Source of the DNA: Luidia sarsii
Taxonomy: Eukaryota > Echinodermata > Asteroidea > Paxillosida > Luidiidae
DNA length: 64,000 nt
Assembly: GCA_949987565.1 (NCBI GenBank)
Contig: OX465119.1
Location: 12,630,897-12,694,896 of the forward strand
Reading direction: 5' to 3'
Position numbers and translations under genes: made by a program. Numbering within the stretch: position 1 is the first letter of the stretch; every line of letters begins with the position of its first letter. This document shows, piece after piece, positions 12,890 through 24,300 of the stretch. The notes under the pieces were generated by a model. The model did no database searches. It was not told the origin of the DNA and saw only the letters and a program-made list of their open reading frames with translations.

Positions 12890-13860
12890 GGATGAGATTG
12901 GTGTGGAGGGGATTCGATCATGACGCCCGAGTGGGCATCGGCTAACTGTTTATTTGCCCTCGACTTAGTGGAAGTGAGAAAAAAGGTGGGAAATAACATT
13001 GGTATCGAGAGACACAGGACATGACGTACAGAGTTCAAGAGCTGAGGACGGACTGCGGCCACTGGCTGGACGGAGTTAATGTGGAGGGGATTCAACTGAA
13101 GTTCGTTCCTGAAGACCGAGTAGGCATTATGGTAACTGTCTATGTACTCGACTTAGTAGTAGTGAGAAAAAGGGGTAGAAAGCAGACACATAACATTATG
13201 CTGAAGAGAGACACAGGACTTGACAGAGTTTGAAGAGCTGAGGACTGCCGTGCTGTACAGATTAGTGTGGAGGGAATTCATTCATGACGCTGGCATCGGC
13301 TAACTGTCTATGCTCTCGACTTAGTAGTGTTGAGAAAAAGGGGTAAATTTAACATAACATTATGCTGAAGAGAGACACGTACAGGACTTGACAGAGTTGA
13401 AGAGCTGAGGACTGCCGTGCTGTACAGATTGGTGTGGAGGGAATGCACTTATGACGCTGGCATCGGCTAACTGTCTATGCTCTCGACTTAGTAGTGTTGA
13501 GAAAAAGGGGTAAATTTAACATAACATTATGCTGAAGAGAGACACAGGACTTGACAGAGTTGAAGAGCTGAGGACTGCCGTGCTGTACAGATTGGTGTGG
13601 AGGGAATGCACTCATGACGCTGGCATCGGCTAACTGTCTATGCTCTAAACTTAGTAGTGTTGAGAAAAAGGGGTAAATTTAACATAACATTATGCTGAAG
13701 AGAGACACGTACAGGACTTGACAGAGTTGAAGAGCTGAGGACTGCCGTGCTGTACTGATTGGTGTGGAGGGAATGCACTCTTGACGCCCGAGTAGGCATC
13801 AGCGAACTGCATACGCCAATATGCAGTTATAGTGGTATACTCAACATGGTTTACAAGGAG
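12890..13860. repeat. Tandem repeat, ~163-186 bp unit, about six copies
   Basis: The word TGTGGAGGG recurs at 12902, 13080, 13266, 13433, 13596 and 13763. Units share GCATCGGCTAACTGTCTATG, CTCGACTTAGTAGTG and AGAGAGACACAGGACTTGAC. The outer units are more diverged than the central ones, as in satellites evolving by unequal exchange. Confidence 0.88.
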
Positions 13861-14602
13861 GGCCACGGAGCTAATCAAACGCACAGAAAAACCGACCAGT
13901 GCGGATCCTCCATAAAAAAAAAAAATACGTGTCAATATGCATAACATGGGGCGGTTTGCAGTAAGTAATAGCATATGCAAAACGTGATCATTATGATCGT
14001 CTGATTGCTTTAATCCCCTTTAAAAGGTCTCACGGGCTTGCCTTACTGAGAAATGCCCGTGGACCCCTTTAAAGCTTTATAGTCTCTCAGCATACTCAAT
14101 ACGTCAACACTAAGCAAACACGAGGCAGCGCTAGAGCACGAGTGCTTTTGTTCGAGGAATAACAAACTCCCGGTCCGTCCGACGTGACAGAAAAAACAAC
14201 AACATTTCTGCTGTTTCGTGCGACACAACTACGAAAATAAAAGAACCGAACATTTTTCACAGGCAAAAACACAGCTCAGCTGTCGTCCGTCTGCGAAGGA
14301 TGAAAGCGGTGCTATCTATGCAAGATGGTACCACTATGAGAAAGGTGAATACTCTTACGTCACGATTGAAAAAAACAACAACCAATTTGCTAGCTTGGAT
14401 CGACTATAAGTGTCTACTTCTAAAATTAGCCGAGAAGAGGGATTCTTAAGACTTTCCCAATTGTCACTCCTTCTCTACCTCTCTCTGACCGGTTTTTTTT
14501 CGACGATATTCTGACTAATGGGCGCTCGTTCACCCCCGCCGATGGGAGGGAATGGTACGCTCCAGACAGGAAATTTAATAACGCGCTGATAGCAAATGAA
14601 AA

Positions 14603-15072
14603 TGTGACCCGGCACATCATAATGAGGAATAACCCCCACTTTGGAGATTTTTAGATTTTCTAATGATGTGAAAGAGTATACCATTAGCTTTCAAATGATA
14701 TCAAAATTATTTCCGTGTGAACTTTGTTGTAAATAGTACAAGGGGACTTCGCTCGTTCAGTTGGTACCAAACATAATATAGCAGCACCATTCTAAGTCCT
14801 CGAAAGCGGCCATTCAAAAAGGCAGGAACTTTACATTTTCATGAAAACAGAACACAAACAATCCCCGGAAATCATCGTTTTTTCAACATTTAGAGACGGA
14901 TTTCGGAAAAATCCTTTGAACATAATATCCTCCAATACATTAACTTACTGAAAATCCAAAAAAATATATATATATTTTTTTTATCGAATTGAGAAGATAC
15001 TTTGACTTCAGGCGTTGTTTACTCGAAAAGTGTTTTGGTGGGATATTCCTCATGTCGTTGTGCCGGGTCACA
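14603..15072. mobile_element. MITE family A, long form, reverse orientation
   Basis: About 470 bp bounded by TGTGACCCGGCACATC and GTTGTGCCGGGTCACA. It ends about 270 bp upstream of the annexin start codon at 15344, so it lies in the putative promoter region. Confidence 0.9.
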
Positions 15073-15191
15073 AATGAAAATGCTGGCTCGCTGTGTCTGC
15101 GCCCGGCGTGCGTGAGACGATCGAGACGGGGTCAGTACACAGTCCAGCTCCGTGCAGATGATATGAGTGAGTCAGCACCGTATTTATGCAG

Positions 15192-15200
15192 GTATAATAC
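15192..15200 (+). promoter_or_regulatory. Possible TATA-like box upstream of annexin
   Basis: GTATAATAC lies about 150 bp before the ATG at 15344. Position and motif are compatible with a core promoter, but there is no further support. Confidence 0.2.
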
Positions 15201-15343
15201 ACACGAAGAAAAACGTCTCCGACTGAGCTTGCCAATGAAAAATGACCGACTCGTTTCAGCGGTCATTTCTGATGCAGTAAACACAGCCTCCTAACCTCAC
15301 CGTCATTAATCGAGTGGGATTTCGTGGACAGATCTGTAACACA

Positions 15344-18300
15344 ATGGCATCGTATCAGGTCAGTGTCATTATAAGTTCATTGCTTTTATGATTGACCCGT
15401 GTGACGTACATGTACGTTTCTTATCTATCACTAATCCCTACCCTACCCCCTGCCCTTCCCTTTGATCTCTCCCTACCAGCTTCACTCTTTGTCCTTTGTT
15501 TCTCATCCGTGTCCTATTCACTCTCCCCCCCTTCCTTCGTGTACATGTATCTGTTTTGTCCTTGTCACTCTGCCTTTGAGAAAGGTCCTGCTAGGATCGA
15601 AACGTCAGGCCCACTAAATTTTAGATTTACTTTTATAGTGAGTAATATTTATTATCCGAGGAATTTGCTGACTGCATGCAGCAAGGGCAGGCGGATAAAT
15701 CGGCCTACAACGTGAAGAGACGTGATGACGCTGTCGAATAATGTCGTCTTTATTTGTGGACGCTGGTGATAACATTTCTATATGATTGTTTCTCGCTCGA
15801 AAATATTGACAGAATGGTAGTTGATGATAGGGGTTCTCAAGCGTGATGTATGATAATAGTTACAGCTCATGGAAATCGATAGTGTGCCGTGTTATCTAAC
15901 CGATCGATTGAAGATAACAACCAGGGCTTTCCTTGCATAATTATGAAGCATATTAAAATCTTTGGTTGTTCCTAACTTCCAATAATGGAGTGTTTGCAGA
16001 ACTGAGTAGGGCATTATTGGTGCAATCTTCTTTTTCTTCTCAATTAAATGCCCGCCATATTTACAAAGGGTTATTGAAAGAAGCTTTCGAGAGGATTGTG
16101 AAATAGTTCAATATATGCGACCCGACACAACGACATGAGGAATATCCCACCAAAACACTTTTTGAGTAAACAACGCCTGAAGTTAAAGTATCTTCACAAT
16201 TCGATTACAAATCAATTTTCGTTTTTGTGTATTTTCGAAAATTTTAAGTATTAGAGGATATTATATTTTCTTAAAATTTAGTGGGCCTGACGTTTCGATC
16301 CTAGCAGGACCTTTCTCAAAGGCAGAGCTAATGGTATACTCTTTCACATCATTAGAAAATCTTAAAATCTAAAAAGTCACAAAATAATGAGTGTAAGGGG
16401 ACTGACGTTTCGATCCTATAATATCAGCACCCTTCGTATGGGCCTGCATAATAAACTGCGTTCTGTGTTACCTTCGAGGAGCGTCCTGCTAGGATCAAAA
16501 AGTCGGGCACTCTACTATTCTGAGATTTGGTTTTTTTTTTGTAAGTTATGTCAGCAAGCGGTTTGCAACGTTTTGAAATAATGTCAGCTTGATTAATGAC
16601 TACTTTTTGGCTGGTAGTTCACGAACTTAAGATTGTTCTCCACCCAGGGGACAATACGAGAAGCTAGCTCCTACGACAAAGAGAGGGACGCGATCGTTCT
16701 CAACCAAGCATTGTCGGGAATCAGTGAGTATATCTTGTCAGATGTTTGCCTCCGATCTCCGACTATTCTACATCCCTATAGTAACGAACTGGAAATGGTC
16801 GCGGTGGAAGCGGGAAAGGACTAGGAGGGACGGGAGGAGAGGCGAAGATGAGGAGGAGGAGATCTGGGGGGACGAGGAAGAGTATGAGTAGGAGTAGAAG
16901 AGGGAGGAGGAGTAAAAGAGGGAGGAGGAGTAGGAGAGGGAGGAGGAGTAGGAGAGGGAGGAGTAGGAGGAGCAGGAGGAGTGGGGAGGAGCAGGAGGAG
17001 AGGGAGGACGAGGAAGAGTATGAGTAGGAGTAGAAGAGGGAGGAGGAGTAGGAGAGGGAGGAGTAGGAGGAGCAGGAGGAGTGGGGAGGAGCAGGAGGAG
17101 AGGGAGGACGAGGAAGAGTATGAGTAGGAGTAGAAGAGGGAGGAGGAGTAGGAGAGGGAGGAGTAGGAGGAGCAGGAGGAGTGGGGAGGAGCAGGAGGAG
17201 AGGGAGGACGAGGAAGAGTATGAGTAGGAGAGAAGAGGGAGGAGGAGTAGGAGAGGGAGGAGTGGGAGGAGCAGGAGGAGTGGGGAGGAGCAGGAGGAGA
17301 GGGAGGACGAGGAAGAGTATGAGTAGGAGAGAAGAGGGAGGAGGAGTAGGAGAGGGATGAGTGGGAAGAGCAGGAGGAGTGGGGGAGGAGCAGGAGGAGA
17401 GGGAGGACGAGGAAGAGGATGAGTAGGAGAGAAGAGGGAAGAGGAGTAGGAGGAGGAGAAAGAGTGTGGAGGACCTTTGGCAAAGCCAGAAGCAGACGTT
17501 CTTTTTGTTTTTGCTTTTTGAAATAAGATGCCTGCTATAGGATCCAAACGACTGCCCGGCTTTTTCCCCCCTGAAGACTCGGTCTGTTCCCCTGTGCTCG
17601 TTCTGAATTCAAGGTACCGATGACAAGGCGATTATTGACGTTCTAACGGAACGGAGTAATGCCCAGCGCCAATTCATCCGGAGCTACTACAAGACAGCAT
17701 TCGGCAGGGTAAGATTCACTCCTAGAGCGCCCTCCCGACAAACAATAAAACCAGGCACAATTTTCTTGCAGCTTTGAGGGTATTAAGAGTTTCCTGTAAA
17801 GATTACAATATAGAAGGGTAGGAAGATAGGTGGAAAGATAGTGGAGAGAGACAGACAGAGAGAGGGGACAGAGAGAGGGGGGAGAGAGTGACAGAGAGAG
17901 GCTTTCGAAAGGGAGGGGGAGTGAAGAGAGAGGGACAGAAAGAGAGAGGGAAATCGTGACAGAGAGAGGAGGAGAGTGACAGAGAGACAGAGCCAGAGAG
18001 GGTAGAGAGAGGAAAAAGAGAGGCCTCGAGTGAGGAGAGGGGGAGAGATGAGAGACAGGGACAGAGAGAGAGGGAGAGAGATGGAGAGGGGGAAAGAGTG
18101 ACAGAGAGAGAGAGAGGGTGACAGAGAGAGGGAGAAAGTGACACAGAAACATGGACAGAGAGAGGGAGACAGGTAGATGGAAAGAGGGTTCTAGAGAGGA
18201 GAAGAGAAAGAGAGAGACAGGGAGAGGGGGAGGAGAGGACAGACACACACAACATTACGTCGTCACTGCAAAGTGCAAACCAAGCCAGACTCGCTGCTAA

Positions 18301-21300
18301 CACCACGAATAGCCTGAAATCCCATACACCCAAACTGCAAGATATGACCTTTTCAATAATTATTGTTGCCAATAAATCAGGCCAAATGCCAGGCTCCTTC
18401 GCCAGGGAATCCCCCAGTGCGTCTAAGACTCATTACGATATGATCACGGGTTATTTTCTCTTTAAAAAAACACCACCACCGATGCAGGATCTGAAGGAGC
18501 ATCTTCAGAGCAGACTGGGCAAGGATTTCAGGAGGGCGGCTCGGGCTCTGCTGGACACACCCGTAGAATACTCAGCGCGGTGTCTGTACGAGGCGGTCAA
18601 GGTAAGGAGTGTCGTGGCCTAGGGGTCTGGACTCTGAAAGACTGCCAGGCCAATCCGCAGAGTGGAGGATCGAAATCAAAAATCTTATAGCGCGCAAAGC
18701 GCCCAAGATGGATTACTCTGAGCTAGGTGAAGTACGCACTGGACGCCAGTTTTAGTAAATAAATAAGACTTAAGGCTTTGCATGGTGGGTGAATCAATAT
18801 AGGAAGGTTTGCGGTGACACCATGTATCAGGTCTCTTAAAGGAAGAGGTTTGGTCCTAAAATGAACCTGAGTGGTAACTCGACGTTTCGACCAGTATGCT
18901 CTGGCCGTCATCAGGAGATTTTAGTAAGCAACGCAATCTGCTTTCGGTGCTCCGGAAATGAAGCGAGAGAGTCACAAACAATCAAAAAAGATACAACTTT
19001 GGATGCGTGAACAGAATGTGATAACTTTCGATGTGATGTGACCACGAAATGGAGAGAACGTGTGCGACTTTGCTTACTTTAATTACGCCCAGTGCGTACT
19101 TCACTCGGATGCGTGTGATCTCGCAAGAGTAGGCTATCTTGCTCGCTTCGCACGCTATAAGATCTTTGATCGAAACCCTCTATGGGACCGGAATGTGTGA
19201 ATCTTGGAAAAAAATTAACGATTATTATACTGTTTGTTACTGCATCGCGACCGCTAAAACATATGAATCCCGTTTTATGACTTCCCCCTGTTGTCTTGCG
19301 CACATTTTGACCTGTTTGACATCCAAAAGCCTGGCAGTACACCATCGTTCTGCTCGCGAGTGTATAACTGCACGCAGTACATACGTGTAGTAGGGGTACA
19401 TCCGTCCGGGCACATGCGGGAGTTTTCCGTTGCGATGTCATACCCCCCGCAGTGACTGGCGGGCCATTCGAAAAGATGGCGGTTTGTGGGAACGCGAATT
19501 TGACCACCGAATTCCATTATCTTTCCCTCTTTATGAAACTCGTAGGTAAGTAGCACATAGGTAATTGTAGGCTGTTTTTAACAGCCAATCGGATAAGCCA
19601 ACATTTTTCTCTGGGTTTCATTCCCCTTTAATAGGACATTAGTTTTCATGCTGTGCTTGTCCGTAGCCGCTTGTACTGTACACAAATTAGATTTTCCCGC
19701 ATTTCGGTTACTTTGACGGCTATCAAAATGTGATTGCTCCAACAGGGCTTTGGCACGGACGAGAAAGCACTTGTGGAAATCCTTTGTACAAAAAGTAACC
19801 AGGTAAGATGTCAATTAAATCAATCATGGTTCGCCCTGCTCGACATGTACTTAATTAATTCGATCTCCTCTACGCTAAATAGCTAATATGTGACCCGGCA
19901 CAGCAACATGAGGAATATCCCACCAAAACACTTTTCGAGTAAACAACGCCTGAAGTCAGAGTATCTTCTCAATTCGCTTTTTTTTTGGATTTTCGGAAAG
20001 TTAATGTATTGGAGGATGTTATGTCCAAAGGATTTTTCCGAAATCCGTCTCAAAATGTTGAAAAAAACCCGAGGATTTCGGGGGAGTGTTTGTGTACTGT
20101 TTTCATGAAAATGTAAAGTTCCTGCCTTTTTGAATGACCACTTTCGAGGAGTTAGACTGGTGCTGCTATTAATGTGTCTGGTACCAAATGAACGAGCGAA
20201 GTCCCCTTGTACTATTTACAACAAAGTTCACACGGAAATAATTTTGATATCATTTGAAAGCTAATGGTATACTTTTTCACATCATTAGAAAATCTCAAAA
20301 TCTCGAAAGTGGGGGTTATTCCTCATTATGCTGTGCCGGGTCACATATGAACATTATAGAAAGATAAGCATTATATATAATATACCTATTGTGGCAAAAT
20401 AACTTCCCTTTGAGCAACTTAATTTCATGTTGTTTAAGTGAATACATTTCCGTCAATTTCCCCGCTCAGGAAATTCGAGAGATAAAAGTCGAGTACAAAG
20501 AAGGTAAGGATGCTACTTTATGCCACATTCCAAAAGAAATGGAGAAGATTTTATAAGTGTGTTTAATTATTACATTAATTCTATACTGACTGATGATGCA
20601 TAGGCCTACTTGTTTACTAGTGCCGCTCGTTAATTCTGTTCTTTACTGAAGCACGTATAAGTTTCAGTGAAGAGGGAAACTATTAACATTTTTGTCATAA
20701 AAGGACTTCCTTACCTATCGTGCTTTCAACTCGGTGTCTGTCCACAGCATACAGGCAGGAGTTGGAGGGTGATATCGCCTCCGATACCAGCGGCCATTTC
20801 CGTCGCCTCATGATTTCAATGTGCACGGTAAGCGTAGTGATGTATAAACCAACCACGAAACGGTCGTCTGACGACTGAAAGGTTGCGGTTTGTCGCCGAA
20901 TTTCATTGTTTTTAAGTATAGAGTTATTCTCCAAGAAACTGAGGTCAAACGAGTGTGTCCAGATGCCCGCGCCGTGACAGAGGTTAAGAGGAAAAATGTG
21001 TCCGAAGCAATTAAGTACGCGCCTAATTAATAAGCCTTCATTTCGTAAACGGCCCAGTAAATGGTGCAGTCTGCTACCGAAACGTGCGACGCGTTTTGTC
21101 AGGCTCCCTGTATACCCAGTAGCCTCGCCAATGCAAAATCCACTAGCAACAGTGGGACCAGACTATAAGGCTTTTTTAGGCTCGTTCACGAATTGGAGTA
21201 CATTTAAATCCGAGTGATATACACAAATATTGCAAACTATTTACTGACTAAAATTACCAAAATGCAAATCTCAAAATTTAGTGGGCCTGACGTTTCGATC

Positions 21301-24300
21301 CTAGCAGGACCTTTCTCTGCCTTTGAGAAAGGTCCTGCTAGGATCGAAACGTCAGGCCCACTAAATTTTGACATTCAAATCAGGTTATGGATTAAATAGA
21401 ATGAGATTGCAAAATGATGCATTCCCTTTGCATAAAACAAATATACCTCGCAGTCCAGGTTTAGACGTCAGTCCCTATTCACTCGAACTTCACTAAATTT
21501 ACCGAAGCAAATCTCAGCGGAATACTCAGCAAACCAGTTCTTGGCCGTGACCCGGTGTCATGCCAAATAGTGTCCACTCATTAGCATACTGATCGCTGAT
21601 TGGTCCAATACGTATGACATTCAACCACCGTGGTTGGGGTATGGTTGCGCACTACACACGCATTGTGTATGGTTGCTGGCCTAACACACGCAACGTTGGG
21701 CACTTTGGTACCGTTGGACCCTAACTGTAACCCTAACCCTAACAACCCTAATCCTAACCCTAATCCTAATCCCAATCCTAATTCTAATCCAAACCCTAAC
21801 CCTAACGACCCTAATCCTAGTCCTAACGCTAACCAATCAGCGATCAGTATGCTAATGAGCGGACAGTATTTGGCAGGGACACTTTTTGACATGACACCGG
21901 CCCAAACACGTCCCGACTGATATGCAGAGGCTTTCTTTCCACAGGCTGACAGAGACGAGGGCACGGAGGTGGACCAGGAGAAGGCTGAGACGGACGCCAG
22001 GGCCATCTTCGAGGTAGGCCTTTGCCGGTGTCATGCCAAATAGTGGCCGCTGCCAAAGACTGTCCGCTCATTAGCGGGGAGGGGAGGGAGACAGAGAGAG
22101 AAAGAGAGGTGGAGGGAGAGAGGGGAGGAAGACAGGGAGAGAAAGAGAGGTAGAGGGAGAGAAGAGAGGGAGACAGAGAAAGAAAGAGAGGTAGAGGGAG
22201 AGAGGGGAGGGAGACAGAGAGAAAGAGAGGTAGAGGGAGAGAGGGGAGGGAGACAGAGAGAGAAAGAGAGGTGGAGGGAGAGAGGGGAGGGAGACAGAGA
22301 GAAAGAGAGGTAGAGGGAGAGAAGAGAGGGAGACAGAGAGAGAAAGAGAGGTAGAGGAAGAGAGGGGAGGGATACAGAAAAAGAAAGAGAGGTGGAGGGA
22401 GAGAGGGGAGGGAGACAGAGAGAAAGAGAGGTAGAGGGAGAGAGGGGAGGGAGACAGAGAGAAAGAGAGGTAGAGGGAGAGAGGGGAGGGAGACAGAGAG
22501 AGAAAGAGAGGTGGAGGGAGAGAAGAGAGGGAGACAGAGAAAGAAAGAGAGGTAGAGGGAGAGAGGGGAGGGAGACAGAGAGAGAAAGAGAGGTGGAGGG
22601 AGAGAGGGGAGGGAGACAGAGAGAAAGCGAGGTGGAGGGAGAGAGGGGAGGGAGACAGAGAGAGAAAGAGAGGTGGAGGGAGAGAGGGGGAGATAGAGAG
22701 AAAGCGAGGTGGAGGGAGAGAGGGGAGGGAGAGATGGGAAGGAGACAAAAACAAGGAGAGAGAGGAAAGGGAGACAGAGAAAGGGGGAGAGATGGGAAGA
22801 CGGATTGAGTGAGAGGTGAGAGGAATATATAGATGGGGAGATAGAGGAGAGGGAGGTGGGTAGACGGGGCGGTTGAAGGGAGAGGAGAGAGAAACAGAAG
22901 GAAAGACGGGAGAGAGAGGTGGAGAAAGGGAGTCGGAAGAAAGAGACTGGTGGGCAAAGGAGATAATTAGGTGGGGAAAGAGAGGGAGAGAGATATCTCT
23001 GATTGAAAACCTACTCCATTTAAATACAAAGTTGGAAAAGTTGGACAATCTCGTCTGTTTGTCTGTTTTGTTTTTGTCCGTTTCCAGGCCGGCGAGGCAC
23101 GATGGGGCACAGACGAGGCCGTCTTCAACCGTATCCTAGCAACGCGCAGTTACGAACAATTACGTGCAATATTCGACGAATACGACAAGGTAATCGATGT
23201 GCACTGGTATCGATATGTCAAATCTTCATAATTTTTTTTTTTATGGGCGAGTCAATTTCCCTTTGAAAGTCGCATCGAACCGGTCCCAAATGATAGTTCA
23301 TTTTTTTTCGCGACAGATCTCGGAAATGGGCATAGAGGACGCGATACTCAGCGAGACATCCGGGGATTTGTTAGATGGTTATTTGTCCATAGGTAAGGCA
23401 GTTACATCATCGCATCGAGAGCTCCTTCTGGAATGCATGCCGGAATAACCATTCGATATTTATTTGTTAACGAATTAATCAAAGACAACACATCCGAGAC
23501 GAACTCTCAAATCCTCTCTTAATCATTCTCGGCACTGCAGTGAAGAGTATGCGAGATATAAGCGCCTACTTCGCCGAGCGACTGCACAAGTCTATGAAAG
23601 GACTGGGAACGAACGACGAAATGCTGATCAGATGCATCGTAGCACGATCAGAGGTGAGTTGATCAAGCGCAAAAGGGAGTGCGCCCTCTAGCGGGCGACA
23701 GAGCTATTATTGTTTGATTGTTGTTTCAATAGAAATGAAGGGGTTGTTCATCGCGGTGGTGCAGATGAAGTGGAAAGGGTGATCAAAGTCACGCGGTGTG
23801 TCGTTGCTGGTGGCGACGTTTCGGTTGCTAACTGCGAACCTTTATCAGGCAACTGATTGTTGTTGTTGTTTTTCAAAATCCGGCTTAGGCTCCGGCTTTG
23901 TCGGCAATATTTTACAATTGAATGTGAGAGGCCTAAAAACGGAAGGTTTTTAGCACAAAAAGTCATGATTCATAGGATCACCCAAACTTCATTTGTTGTT
24001 TGTGCAAAGTCAAGAAGAGTGGAAAGCAAGTCAAAAGCAACTGACATCATACCGCAGTGCGCTTTGTAATCCTGTTGACTCAAGGAAGAAAGACTTTTCA
24101 TGCTTAGCAGATTTTCACGCTTAAAGCCCCTACACAACATTGGTAAGATCGAAAAACAGAAATGTTCACACATTTACATGAAACTCATACAGTTTGAAGA
24201 TGGTTATAGTAGAAACATCGCACTGAAATATTTCTGCCTAAAATTATGTATTTTGGGAGAAATGATTAAAAGAATTAGTTTACGTCTCACCGAGATCTAA

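Noticed and set aside
21719..21838. True telomere
   Set aside because: Only ~120 bp, degenerate, and inside an annexin intron between inverted repeats.
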